A DNA stretch of 64,000 bases. It comes from Streptomyces flaveolus. Its GTDB lineage: Bacteria > Actinomycetota > Actinomycetes > Streptomycetales > Streptomycetaceae. The notes under the pieces are model-generated. The model saw nothing but the letters and a program-made list of their open reading frames with translations. It was not told the origin of the DNA and searched no databases. Both the position numbers and the translations under genes were made by a program. Positions within the stretch are counted from its first letter, which is position 1, and every line of letters begins with the position of its first letter. The stretch spans positions 1-64,000 of the forward strand of contig NZ_JNWV01000008.1 of the NCBI RefSeq assembly GCF_000716535.1, given 5' to 3'. Below, piece by piece: positions 50,556-59,309 of the stretch.

Positions 50556-51404
50556 GTGACTGGAACCCTTGTCCTGGCAGGTACCCCCATCGGCGACATC
50601 GCGGACGCGCCGCCCCGGCTCGCCGAGGAGCTGGCCGGCGCCGACGTGGTCGCCGCCGAGGACACCCGGCGGCTGCGCCGGCTCACCCAGGCGCTGGGCG
50701 TCACGCCCAAGGGCCGCGTGGTGTCGTACTTCGAGGGCAACGAGTCCGCCCGGACCCCGGAACTGGTCCAGGAGCTGCTCGGCGGCGCCCGCGTGCTGCT
50801 GGTGACCGACGCCGGCATGCCCTCCGTCTCCGACCCCGGCTACCGACTGGTCGCCGCCGCCGTGGAGCAGGACGTCCGGGTCACCGCCGTGCCGGGACCG
50901 TCCGCCGTGCTCACCGCGCTCGCCCTGTCCGGGCTGCCCGTCGACCGCTTCTGCTTCGAGGGCTTCCTGCCCCGCAAGGCCGGTGAACGGCTGTCCCGGC
51001 TGCGCGAGGTCGCCGGCGAGCGGCGGACCCTCGTCTACTTCGAGGCGCCGCACCGGCTCGACGACACCCTCGCCGCCATGGCCGAGGTCTTCGGCGCCGA
51101 CCGGCGGGCCGCCGTCTGCCGGGAACTGACCAAGACGTACGAGGAGGTGCGGCGCGGTCCGCTGGCCGAGCTGGCGCGGTGGGCCGCGGAGGGCGTGCGC
51201 GGCGAGATCACCGTGGTGGTCGAGGGCGCGCCCGAGACCGGGCCCGAGGAACTCGACGCCGAGGAGCTGGTGCGCCGGGTGCGGGTCCGGGAGGAGGCCG
51301 GCGAGCGCCGCAAGGAGGCCATCGCGGCGGTGGCGGCGGAGGCGGGACTGCCGAAGCGGGTCGTGTTCGACGCGGTGGTGGCGGCCAAGCGCTCCGCCGG
51401 GTGA
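50556..51404 (+). CDS. rsmI: 16S rRNA (cytidine1402-2'-O)-methyltransferase
   Basis: A 282-residue SAM enzyme of the tetrapyrrole-methylase fold that modifies C1402 in the ribosomal P site. Seen are LVLAGTPIGDIADAP, AEDTRRLRRL, VLLVTDAGMPSVSDPGY, and VTAVPGPSAVLTALALSGLP. The GTG has GGAGG eight bases upstream. Divergent from pmt. A gcgccc-tcg-gggcgc hairpin follows the stop but is small. Confidence 0.95.
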   Translation: MTGTLVLAGTPIGDIADAPPRLAEELAGADVVAAEDTRRLRRLTQALGVTPKGRVVSYFEGNESARTPELVQELLGGARVLLVTDAGMPSVSDPGYRLVAAAVEQDVRVTAVPGPSAVLTALALSGLPVDRFCFEGFLPRKAGERLSRLREVAGERRTLVYFEAPHRLDDTLAAMAEVFGADRRAAVCRELTKTYEEVRRGPLAELARWAAEGVRGEITVVVEGAPETGPEELDAEELVRRVRVREEAGERRKEAIAAVAAEAGLPKRVVFDAVVAAKRSAG

Positions 51405-51594
51405 GGCGGGTCGTCGCGTAGGTCCCGCGCGCCCTCGGGGCGCCTCCGCGCGCCCCATGAGGGTGCAAAAGGCTGGCGTCGATGGCAAAGCACAGCCGTC
51501 TCATTCGCGACCGTTTGGCAAGCGATGTCCAAATCGCCTCCAACACTCGACAGGCCTGCTGCGTTCGCGCCGGTGGAGGCGTCCACTGGTCGAA

Positions 51595-51627
51595 GGGACG
51601 CACCCGTCCAGAGGGACGCACCCGTCC
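51595..51627. repeat. Two tandem 15-base repeats, each a small hairpin
   Basis: gggacgcacccgtcc occurs at 51595-51609 and 51613-51627 (18-base period). Each contains ggac ... gtcc inverted symmetry. It ends 14 bases before the start of the next gene, so it lies in its 5' leader or promoter. Confidence 0.6.
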
Positions 51628-51641
51628 GACAGGGAGCTGGC

Positions 51642-52064
51642 ATGAGTGACATAGCAGGGCGGACCGGCCTCCGTGCCACAGCCACAGCCATCGTTCACGA
51701 GTCGTACTCGTTCGCCTGCATGCGCTGCGGGCACGGCTGGGAGCAGTCGTACGAGATAGAGCACCACACGAACGCGCAGGGGGAGGAGTTCGTGCTGTAC
51801 GTGGCCGACGGCCAGGTCGTGCCGTCGCCGCTGAGCCGGCCGTCCTGCCACAACTGCGACGGCCAGGTCGTGCGGATCATGCGCGCGGGCCAGGTCTCCG
51901 CGGTGCGCGGCACGGCCGAGCGGCAGCACCACCGCGTGCCGCCGGCGGGCCCGGTCGAGACGCCGCAGGTGCCCGCGCAGGTCGCCCAGGCCGTGCCGGC
52001 CAGGGCGCCGCACCACTGGCACCTGTCCGACCTCCTGCACCCGTTCCAGCGCAAGGCGAGCTGA
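51642..52064 (+). CDS. Streptomyces zinc-ribbon protein, function unknown
   Basis: A 140-residue protein with CMRCGHGW and CHNCDG, which would bind one zinc. Between them is a beta-rich stretch (YEIEHHTNAQGEEFVLYVADGQVVPSPLSRP). The C-terminal half is Pro/Val/Gln-rich and likely flexible, ending in WHLSDLLHPFQRKAS. I recognise only a conserved Streptomyces protein, not a function; nucleic-acid binding is possible. ATG 51642 with GGGAG upstream is chosen over ATG 51525, which would code through the tandem repeats. Confidence 0.75.
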   Translation: MSDIAGRTGLRATATAIVHESYSFACMRCGHGWEQSYEIEHHTNAQGEEFVLYVADGQVVPSPLSRPSCHNCDGQVVRIMRAGQVSAVRGTAERQHHRVPPAGPVETPQVPAQVAQAVPARAPHHWHLSDLLHPFQRKAS

Positions 52065-52111
52065 GCGGACCACCGGCCGTCGGAGGCATGCGCCTTCCGT
52101 AGGATCGGAGC

Positions 52112-53011
52112 ATGCCTTCGAACGCCGGTCAGAGCAGCAAGGACGCCGACAAGAACGCGGCACCGCCGCTGCCCCAGCCGTTGGCGGTGCCCGTCGCCGA
52201 CTCCCACACCCACCTCGACATGCAGTCCGGCACGGTCGAGGAGGGCCTGGCGAAGGCCGCCTCGGTGGGCGTCACGACGGTCGTCCAGGTCGGCTGCGAC
52301 CTGAAGGGCTCGCAGTGGGCCGCCGAGACCGCGGCGGCGTACGAGAACGTCCACGCCACCGTCGCCCTCCACCCCAACGAGGCCCCGCGCATCGTCCACG
52401 GCGACCCGGACGGGTGGTCGAGGCAGGGCGCCCGGGAGCCCGGCGGCGACGCCGCGCTGGACGAGGCCCTCGCCGAGATCGACCGGCTGGCCGGGCTGCC
52501 GCAGGTGAGGGGCGTCGGCGAGACGGGCCTGGACCACTTCCGCACCGGCCCCGAGGGCAAGGCCGCCCAGGAGCGGTCCTTCCGCGCCCACATCGAGATC
52601 GCCAAGCGGCACGGCAAGGCGCTCGTCATCCACGACCGCGACGCCCACGCCGACGTCCTGAGGATCCTTCAGGAGGAGGGCGCCCCCGAGCGCACCGTCT
52701 TCCACTGCTACTCCGGTGACGCCGAGATGGCCCGGATCTGCGCCCGCGAGGGCTACTTCATGTCCTTCGCCGGCAACGTCACCTTCAAGAACGCCCAGAA
52801 CCTGCGGGACGCCCTCGCCGTCGCCCCGCTGGAGCTGGTCCTCGTGGAGACCGACGCGCCCTTCCTCACCCCGGCGCCGTACCGCGGACGGCCCAACGCC
52901 CCGTATCTCATTCCGGTCACGGTCCGCGCGATGGCCGCCGTGCGCGGGACCGACGAGGACGCGCTGGCAACGGCTCTCGCCGCCAACACGGCCCGTGCCT
53001 TCGGTTACTGA
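52112..53011 (+). CDS. TatD-family metal-dependent hydrolase
   Basis: A 299-residue TIM-barrel hydrolase. Metal ligands are visible in DSHTHLD, GETGLDHFR, IHDRDAH and HCYSGD, and the conserved ETDAPFLTP near the C-terminus. TatD proteins have 3'-5' DNase activity and act in DNA repair or fragmentation. The usual order tatD-rpfB-rsmA-ispE of Gram-positives is kept here. The first 25 residues are low in complexity, and the ATG is accepted by default. Confidence 0.92.
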   Translation: MPSNAGQSSKDADKNAAPPLPQPLAVPVADSHTHLDMQSGTVEEGLAKAASVGVTTVVQVGCDLKGSQWAAETAAAYENVHATVALHPNEAPRIVHGDPDGWSRQGAREPGGDAALDEALAEIDRLAGLPQVRGVGETGLDHFRTGPEGKAAQERSFRAHIEIAKRHGKALVIHDRDAHADVLRILQEEGAPERTVFHCYSGDAEMARICAREGYFMSFAGNVTFKNAQNLRDALAVAPLELVLVETDAPFLTPAPYRGRPNAPYLIPVTVRAMAAVRGTDEDALATALAANTARAFGY

Positions 53012-53070
53012 CCGCCCGTCCGAGGTACTGACCACCCGCTCGAGACGCGACGCTGCGTAGTCGAGTCGCT

Positions 53071-53099
53071 TTGGAGAGTGACCGACGCTCCGCTAGGTT
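53071..53099 (+). promoter_or_regulatory. Candidate sigma-HrdB promoter of rpfB
   Basis: TTGGAG, 17 bases, then TAGGTT: near-consensus housekeeping hexamers with ideal spacing, 46 bases before the rpfB start. Confidence 0.5.
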
Positions 53100-53144
53100 G
53101 CGGGGGCCCGATCCGGACCCCTCTGGCCCCTGGAGCGTGTCGGC

Positions 53145-54521
53145 GTGAGCACGTCGCAGTACGAGACGTACGACCCCTACGGCCGTGACGCCTCCGTCCA
53201 CACCGCGGAGACGCTGCCGTACGGCATCCGTGAGGACACCTACCGGCCCGCCTACGAGGCCGAGGCGTACTTCGTCACCGAGCCGGCGCCGCCGCTGCCC
53301 CGGCAGACGACGAGCGCGCCCGCTCCCGGGACGGAGGCGCCCGCGACGCCGGCGTCCGGGGCCGAGGTGCCCGAGGAGGCCGACGGGCGGACCACGCGCC
53401 GGCGCAGGACGCGCTACGGCGGACACCCGGACTCCACCGTGCGCCGCCTGCTGCCGCAGGCCCTGGTCGTGGCCTTCCTGGCCGGCGGCACCACCGCCTT
53501 CGTCGCCAACGACAAGGCGGTCGAGCTGAGCGTCGACGGCAGGCAGCGCAGCCTGCACACGTTCGCCGACGACGTGAGCGAGCTGCTCGCCGAGGAGGGC
53601 GTACGCGTGGGGACGCACGACATGATCGCGCCGGCCCCCGGCACGGCGCTCGCCAGCGGCGACGCGGTCGCGGTGCGGTACGGGCGCCCGGTCCGGCTCA
53701 CCCTGGACGGCCGGCGGCGCGAGGTGTGGACGACGGCGCACACGGTGGAGGGCGCGCTGGACGAACTGGGGGTGCGCGCGGAGGGCGCGTATCTGTCGAC
53801 CTCGCGCTCCCAGCGCATCGGACGCGCCGGGCTCGCGCTCGACGTGCGCACCGAACGCGCGGTCACGGTCCTGGCGGACGGCCGCACCCGCACCGTCCGC
53901 ACCAACGCGGCCACCGTCCGGGAAGCGGTCGAGGAGGCCGGGATCACGCTGCGCGGCCAGGACACCACCTCCGTCCCGCCGGACAGCTTCCCGCGCGACG
54001 GGCAGACGGTGACCGTGCTGCGGGTGAGCAGCACCCGGGAGATCCACGAGGAGCAGATCCCGTTCGCGGTCGAGCGGACCGCGGACCCCACGCTCTTCCA
54101 GGGCACCGAGGTCATCGCCCTGCCCGGACAGCCAGGACTGCGCCGGACCACCTACTACGTGCGCACCGTCAACGGGGTACGGCAGAAACCGCGCCCCGAG
54201 CGGTCGGAGGTCGTGCGTCGGCCGCGCGCACAGGTGATCAAGGTGGGCACCAAGCCGCGGCCGCCATCCGTGCGGGAGGCCGACCACCTGAACTGGGGGG
54301 CGCTCGCCGCCTGCGAGTCCGGCGGCCGGCCGAACGCGGTCGACCCCTCCGGGACGTACGGCGGGCTGTACCAGTTCGACGCCCGCACCTGGCAGAGCCT
54401 CGGCGGCAAGGGCCGCCCCCAGGACGCCTCGGCGGAAGAACAGACATACCGGGCGAAGAAGCTGTACGTACGGCGGGGGGCGAGCCCTTGGCCGCACTGC
54501 GGGACGAGGTTGCGGGGGTAG
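53145..54521 (+). CDS. rpfB: Resuscitation-promoting factor B
   Basis: A 458-residue secreted peptidoglycan hydrolase that helps spores and dormant cells resume growth. A cytoplasmic, Pro-rich N-terminus, a membrane helix (about 101-121), three DUF348 repeats (about 125-300), a G5 domain (about 300-375) and the C-terminal Rpf lysozyme-like domain (381-456) with catalytic Glu391 in ACESGG and Cys390/Cys452 for the disulfide. GTG start. In Gram-positives rpfB commonly precedes ksgA and ispE, as here. Confidence 0.95.
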   Translation: MSTSQYETYDPYGRDASVHTAETLPYGIREDTYRPAYEAEAYFVTEPAPPLPRQTTSAPAPGTEAPATPASGAEVPEEADGRTTRRRRTRYGGHPDSTVRRLLPQALVVAFLAGGTTAFVANDKAVELSVDGRQRSLHTFADDVSELLAEEGVRVGTHDMIAPAPGTALASGDAVAVRYGRPVRLTLDGRRREVWTTAHTVEGALDELGVRAEGAYLSTSRSQRIGRAGLALDVRTERAVTVLADGRTRTVRTNAATVREAVEEAGITLRGQDTTSVPPDSFPRDGQTVTVLRVSSTREIHEEQIPFAVERTADPTLFQGTEVIALPGQPGLRRTTYYVRTVNGVRQKPRPERSEVVRRPRAQVIKVGTKPRPPSVREADHLNWGALAACESGGRPNAVDPSGTYGGLYQFDARTWQSLGGKGRPQDASAEEQTYRAKKLYVRRGASPWPHCGTRLRG

Positions 54522-54570
54522 GCGGTGGGGGTGCGGGCAGCGGGGCCGAGTCCTCGGCTGCGCGGCCGTC

Positions 54571-54599
54571 GTGGCTGATCGCGCGGCTCCCGGCGCCCT
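54571..54599. repeat. Degenerate Streptomyces dispersed repeat
   Basis: gtggctgatcgcgcggctcc plus cggcgccct resembles the abundant Streptomyces element gtggctggtcgcgcagttcc-ccgcgcccct, as I recall it. It lies in the 165 bases between rpfB and rsmA. A second, oppositely oriented piece is at the window end. Confidence 0.5.
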
Positions 54600-54686
54600 G
54601 GGGGGCGCCGGCGGGAACCCCGCCCGGCCGGCCGCGGCGCGGGGCACCTGGCAACCCGGGCCGGTACGGCCCCGTACCCTTGTCCC

Positions 54687-55592
54687 GTGAGCAGCCCCAC
54701 CCCCGACTCCCTCCTCGGCCCCGCCGACATCCGCGAGCTCGCGGCGGCGCTCGGTGTCCGCCCCACGAAGCAGCGCGGCCAGAACTTCGTGATCGACGCC
54801 AACACGGTCCGCCGTATCGTCCGTACCGCCGAGGTCCGCCCCGACGACGTGGTCGTCGAGGTCGGCCCGGGGCTCGGCTCGCTCACCCTCGCGCTGCTGG
54901 AGGTCGCCGACCGCGTCACCGCCGTGGAGATCGACGACGTACTCGCCGGCGCCCTCCCCGCCACCGTCGCCGCGCGCATGCCGGACCGTGCCGACCGCTT
55001 CGCGCTGGTCCACTCCGACGCCATGCACGTCACCGAGCTGCCCGGACCCGCGCCGACGGCCCTGGTGGCGAACCTGCCGTACAACGTCGCCGTCCCCGTG
55101 CTGCTGCACATGCTCGACACCTTCCCGAGCATCGAGCGGACGCTGGTGATGGTGCAGTCCGAGGTCGCCGACCGGCTCGCCGCCGCGCCCGGCAACAAGG
55201 TGTACGGCGTGCCGTCCGTGAAGGCCAACTGGTACGCCGACGTGAAGCGGGCCGGGGCCATCGGACGCAACGTCTTCTGGCCCGCGCCGAACGTCGACAG
55301 CGGCCTCGTCTCGCTCGTCCGCCGGACCGAGCCGGTCAAGACCACCGCCACGAAGGGCGAGGTCTTCGCGGTGATCGACGCGGCCTTCGCCCAGCGCCGC
55401 AAGACCCTGCGGGCCGCGCTCGCCGGCTGGGCCGGGTCCGCGGCGGCGGCCGAGGCGGCCCTGGTCGCGGCCGGGGTCTCGCCGCAGGCGCGCGGCGAGT
55501 CGCTGACCGTGGAGGAGTTCGCGCGGATCGCGGAGGCCGCGTCATCGCGGAGGGCGACCCCCGCACCCCCGAACGAGGAGAGCGGCGAGTGA
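54687..55592 (+). CDS. rsmA: 16S rRNA dimethyladenosine transferase
   Basis: A 301-residue SAM methyltransferase (KsgA) that dimethylates A1518 and A1519 in late 30S assembly. Seen are QRGQNFVID, motif [17 protein letters not shown], the acidic VEIDD, the NLPY catalytic motif, and [17 protein letters not shown] start, followed by a C-terminal tail ending in Pro/Glu/Ser. Its stop overlaps the ispE GTG. Confidence 0.95.
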   Translation: MSSPTPDSLLGPADIRELAAALGVRPTKQRGQNFVIDANTVRRIVRTAEVRPDDVVVEVGPGLGSLTLALLEVADRVTAVEIDDVLAGALPATVAARMPDRADRFALVHSDAMHVTELPGPAPTALVANLPYNVAVPVLLHMLDTFPSIERTLVMVQSEVADRLAAAPGNKVYGVPSVKANWYADVKRAGAIGRNVFWPAPNVDSGLVSLVRRTEPVKTTATKGEVFAVIDAAFAQRRKTLRAALAGWAGSAAAAEAALVAAGVSPQARGESLTVEEFARIAEAASSRRATPAPPNEESGE

Positions 55593-56482
55593 GCGTCACG
55601 GTCCGGGTCCCCGCCAAGGTCAACGTCCAGCTCGCGGTGGGCGCCGCCCGCCCCGACGGGTTCCACGACCTGGCCAACGTCTTCCTCGCGGTCGGCCTGT
55701 ACGACGAGGTGACGGTGACCCCCGCCGACGAACTCCGGATCACCTGCGAGGGCCCGGACGCCGGGCAGGTGCCCCTCGACGACACCAACCTCGCCGCGCG
55801 GGCCGCCATCGCCCTCGCCGGGCGCCGGGGCATCGAACCGAACGTCCACCTCCACATCGCCAAGGACATCCCGGTCGCCGGCGGCATGGCGGGCGGCAGC
55901 GCGGACGGCGCGGGCGCGCTGCTCGCCTGCGACCGGCTGTGGGGTACGGGTGCGTCGCGGGCGGAACTCCTCGCCATCTGCGCCGAGCTGGGCAGCGACG
56001 TGCCGTTCAGCCTGGTCGGCGGGGCGGCGCTCGGGGTGGGGCGCGGCGAGCGGCTGACGGCCCTGGAGGTCGGTGGCACCTTCCACTGGGTGTTCGCGAT
56101 GGCCGGGCGGGGGCTGTCGACGCCTGCCGTCTTCCGGGAGTTCGACCGGCTGGCGGAGGGACGCGAGATCCCGGAGCCGGTGGCCTCGGCGGAGCTGCTG
56201 GAGGCGCTGGCGAAGGGGGACGTGGAAGGGCTGGCGGCGGCCGTCTCCAATGACCTTCAGCCCGCGGCGCTGTCCCTGTTCCCGGAGCTGGCCGACACGC
56301 TGGAGGCGGGGCGCGGGGCGGGTGCGCTCGCCGCGCTGGTCTCCGGTTCCGGTCCGACGACGGCCTTCCTCACGGGGGACGCCGAGTCGGCGGAGAAGGT
56401 GGCCGTGGCCCTGCGGGCGTCGGGGACGTGCGGGGCGGTACGGGTGGCGGCGGGGCCGGTGGCGGGGGCGACGGTGCTCTGA
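55589..56482 (+). CDS. ispE: 4-diphosphocytidyl-2-C-methyl-D-erythritol kinase
   Basis: A 297-residue GHMP kinase of the non-mevalonate isoprenoid pathway. Seen are the N-terminal [14 protein letters not shown] (substrate site Lys), the ATP loop [18 protein letters not shown], and [10 protein letters not shown] near the end. GTG 55589 overlaps the rsmA stop by GTGA, so the two are translationally coupled. It is required for quinones and for polyprenyl lipid carriers. Confidence 0.95.
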   Translation: MSVTVRVPAKVNVQLAVGAARPDGFHDLANVFLAVGLYDEVTVTPADELRITCEGPDAGQVPLDDTNLAARAAIALAGRRGIEPNVHLHIAKDIPVAGGMAGGSADGAGALLACDRLWGTGASRAELLAICAELGSDVPFSLVGGAALGVGRGERLTALEVGGTFHWVFAMAGRGLSTPAVFREFDRLAEGREIPEPVASAELLEALAKGDVEGLAAAVSNDLQPAALSLFPELADTLEAGRGAGALAALVSGSGPTTAFLTGDAESAEKVAVALRASGTCGAVRVAAGPVAGATVL

Positions 56483-56484
56483 GT

Positions 56485-57078
56485 TCAGTACTGGTTGAAG
56501 GTGGTCAGGTCGATGAGGATGTCGTAGGGGACGCTCACCTTGACGTGGTCGTGGTAGATGCCTGTCAACGCGTAGGTGCCGGTGGCCTCGCCGCGTTCGT
56601 ACACCTGGACGACAGGGTGGTCGTCCTGGCCCGCCATGTCGACCAGCCAAAAGTGGGGAATGCCGGCTGCGGCGTACTTGTGCGGTTTGGTGTCGCGGTC
56701 GCGAGCCTCGGAGTCCGGTGAGATCACCTCGACGGCGAGCAGGACGTCGGCCGCTTCGAAACGGGTCTGGCGCGGCCCGGTGACGGCCTCGGCGCGGACC
56801 ACGGAGATGTCCGGCTCCGGACCGTTACGCCGGTCCAATACCACCGTCATCTCACACACGACTTTCAAGTCGGACGGCACGGTGCTGCGCAGCCCGTTCG
56901 CCAGCAGGTGGATCGCGGCGAAGTGGAAGTAGCGCTGCGGGCTCACGAAAACCAGGCTCCCGTCGATCAGCTCGGTGTGCGGCGGGAGATCCGGCAGCGT
57001 GAACAGGTCGTCCACGGTGTAGCCGTCCAGGGGTGGCACCGGCCACTGGCGGCGGTGCTCTGCGGGCTCGGCGGTCAT
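56485..57078 (-). CDS. Uma2 family (PD-(D/E)XK-like) protein
   Basis: A 197-residue protein of the Uma2/DUF820 family. It has the family start TVDDLFTLPDLPPHTELIDGSLVF, PEPDISVVRAE, VLLAVEVISPDSEARDR (putative nuclease E/D and E-x-hydrophobic-V) and KYAAAGIPHFWLVD. The catalytic fold is intact by eye. Uma2 proteins are abundant in cyanobacteria and actinomycetes; role unknown. ATG 57078 with GGAGG four bases upstream. Two bases separate its stop from that of ispE. Confidence 0.88.
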   Translation of the reverse strand: MTAEPAEHRRQWPVPPLDGYTVDDLFTLPDLPPHTELIDGSLVFVSPQRYFHFAAIHLLANGLRSTVPSDLKVVCEMTVVLDRRNGPEPDISVVRAEAVTGPRQTRFEAADVLLAVEVISPDSEARDRDTKPHKYAAAGIPHFWLVDMAGQDDHPVVQVYERGEATGTYALTGIYHDHVKVSVPYDILIDLTTFNQY

Positions 57079-57261
57079 GGTTCCTCCCATGGACGGGATC
57101 CTGCGGCCTGCCTTCCCACCGTAGCGGCCCTTTCCCGATCACGTCATCACAAAGAGTGACAACCCCCTCGCGCCCCGCCCCCACCCCCGCAGGCCCTACG
57201 CTAGAAGGCTGACCCACGCGGCGGAGCCGCACGTCGAAACAGCCCCGCGCACAGGAGTGAA

Positions 57262-59070
57262 ATGGCCGTCAACCTGGTCAATGTCGAGAACGTCAGCAAG
57301 GTGTACGGCACCCGTGCCCTGCTGGACGGTGTCTCGCTCGGTGTGCAGGAAGGGGACCGGATCGGAGTCGTCGGACGCAACGGCGACGGCAAGACCACCC
57401 TCATCCGGATGCTCGCCAAGCTGGAGGAGGCCGACACCGGACGGGTCACGCACTCCGGCGGGCTGCGGATCGGCGTGCTCACCCAGCACGATTCCCTCGA
57501 CCCCGAGGCCACCGTGCGCCACGAGGTCATCGGCGACATGGCGGACCACGAGTGGGCCGGCAACGCGAAGGTCAGGGACGTACTGACCGGGTTGTTCGGC
57601 GGACTGGACCTGCCGGGCTTCCCGAAGGGGCTGGACACCGTCATCGGTCCGCTGTCCGGTGGCGAGCGGCGCCGGATCGCGCTGGCCAAGCTGCTCATCG
57701 AGGAGCAGGACCTGCTGGTCCTGGACGAGCCCACCAACCACCTCGACGTCGAGGGCATCGCCTGGCTCGCCAAGCACCTGCAGAACCGGCGCTCGGCGCT
57801 GGTGTGCGTGACGCACGACCGCTGGTTCCTGGACCAGGTGTGCACGCGCATGTGGGACGTGCAGCGCGGTGACGTGTACGAGTACGAGGGCGGCTACTCC
57901 GATTACGTCTTCGCCCGTGCCGAGCGCGAGCGGATCGCCGCGACCGAGGAGGTCAAGCGGCAGAACCTGATCCGCAAGGAGCTGGCGTGGCTGCGGCGGG
58001 GCGCCCCCGCCCGTACCTCCAAGCCGCGCTTCCGCGTGGAGGCCGCCAACGAGCTGATCGCGGACGTGCCGCCGCCCCGGGACAGCAGCGAACTGATGAA
58101 GTTCGCCTCCTCCCGGCTCGGCAGGACCGTCTTCGACCTGGAGGACGTCACCGTCCAGGCCGGGCCGAAGGTGCTGCTCAAGCACGTCACCTGGCAGCTC
58201 GGCCCGGGCGACCGGATCGGCCTCGTCGGGGTCAACGGCGCCGGGAAGACCTCGCTGCTGCGGGCCATGGCGGCCGCGGCCCGCAGTGAGGGGGAGGAGC
58301 AGCCGGCCGGCGGCCGGATCGCCGTCGGCCGGACCGTCAAGCTCGCCTATCTCTCCCAGGAGGTCGCCGAACTCGACCCGACCTGGCGGGTGCTGGAGGC
58401 CGTGCAGCGGGTCCGTGAGCGCGTCGATCTCGGCAAGGGGCGCGAGATGACGGCCGGGCAGCTGTGCGAGACGTTCGGCTTCAACAAGGAGAAGCAGTGG
58501 ACGCCGGTCGGGGACCTCTCCGGTGGTGAGCGGCGGCGGCTCCAGCTCCTGCGGCTGCTCATGGACGAGCCCAACGTCCTCTTCCTGGACGAGCCGACCA
58601 ACGACCTCGACATCGAGACCCTCACCCAGCTCGAGGACGTCCTCGACGGCTGGCCCGGCTCGATGATCGTCATCTCCCACGACCGGTTCTTCGTGGAGCG
58701 GACGACGGACCGGGTGTTCGCCCTCCTCGGCGACGGCACGCTGCGCATGCTGCCGCGCGGTATCGACGAGTACCTGGAGCGGCGGCAGCGGATGGAGGAG
58801 GCGGTCGCCGCGCAGACCGCCGCCGCGGCGCCCAAGCCGGTCACGCAGGAGAGGAGCGCGGCCGACCAGCGCGCGGCGAAGAAGGAACTCCAGAAGATCG
58901 AGCGCCAGTTGGACCGGATCTCCGAGAAGGAGTCCAAGCTGCACGCCCAGATCGCCGACAACGCCACCGACTTCGCGAAGGTCGCCGAACTCGACGCCCA
59001 GTTGCGGGATCTCGCCGGGGAGCGCGAGGAACTGGAGCTGCGCTGGCTGGAACTGGCGGAGGACGCCTGA
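57262..59070 (+). CDS. ABC-F family ATPase (Uup/EttA-like)
   Basis: A 602-residue soluble protein with two ABC cassettes: Walker A GRNGDGKTT and GVNGAGKTS, signatures LSGGERRRIAL and LSGGERRRLQL, Walker B LLVLDEPTNHLD and VLFLDEPTNDLD. An interdomain linker (about 210-280) and a C-terminal coiled coil (about 510-600, rich in Lys/Glu) place it near Uup-type ABC-F proteins. These act on ribosomes rather than membranes. The ATG has AGGAG six bases upstream. A resistance role is possible but not indicated. Confidence 0.93.
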   Translation: MAVNLVNVENVSKVYGTRALLDGVSLGVQEGDRIGVVGRNGDGKTTLIRMLAKLEEADTGRVTHSGGLRIGVLTQHDSLDPEATVRHEVIGDMADHEWAGNAKVRDVLTGLFGGLDLPGFPKGLDTVIGPLSGGERRRIALAKLLIEEQDLLVLDEPTNHLDVEGIAWLAKHLQNRRSALVCVTHDRWFLDQVCTRMWDVQRGDVYEYEGGYSDYVFARAERERIAATEEVKRQNLIRKELAWLRRGAPARTSKPRFRVEAANELIADVPPPRDSSELMKFASSRLGRTVFDLEDVTVQAGPKVLLKHVTWQLGPGDRIGLVGVNGAGKTSLLRAMAAAARSEGEEQPAGGRIAVGRTVKLAYLSQEVAELDPTWRVLEAVQRVRERVDLGKGREMTAGQLCETFGFNKEKQWTPVGDLSGGERRRLQLLRLLMDEPNVLFLDEPTNDLDIETLTQLEDVLDGWPGSMIVISHDRFFVERTTDRVFALLGDGTLRMLPRGIDEYLERRQRMEEAVAAQTAAAAPKPVTQERSAADQRAAKKELQKIERQLDRISEKESKLHAQIADNATDFAKVAELDAQLRDLAGEREELELRWLELAEDA

Positions 59071-59213
59071 CCTCTCACGCCCGCTCACGGAGGGGGCGCG
59101 TGCCCCTCGTGAAGGGGGCGTGAAGGCGCGTAACGGCGGTATCACGGGCCGGTCGTCCCTTGGGAACAGGGGAGGACACGGCCCCGTGTGCTGTCTGTAC
59201 CGGGTGATAGAAA

Positions 59214-59239
59214 GAACGGTCTGAGAACTGTCTGAGAAC
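59214..59239. promoter_or_regulatory. Three 11-bp-spaced gaac repeats upstream of the first propeller gene
   Basis: gaac at 59214, 59225 and 59236, with tctga shared before the second and third copies. On the minus strand they read GTTCTCAGACA-type 11-mers, the periodicity of PhoP, AfsR and other OmpR-type sites. The consensus differs from a PHO box after GTTC. It lies 71 bases before the gene start. Confidence 0.45.
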
Positions 59240-59309
59240 GAGCGACCTCGAGTCCGTCACGAACTCCAGGGCGTGGCTAAAAATCAGTGAACGAGGGGGA
59301 AGAGCGCTG

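Noticed and set aside
46907..50818. A 1303-codon frame suggesting a Pmt-PBP fusion
   Set aside because: The 5' part is out of frame with the real Pmt, which is read in another frame at 48649-50406; the PBP has its own start and ribosome site.
51525..51641. Upstream ATG for the zinc-ribbon protein
   Set aside because: It would translate the tandem hairpin repeats (RRDAPVQRDAPV) and has no ribosome site; ATG 51642 has GGGAG at good spacing.
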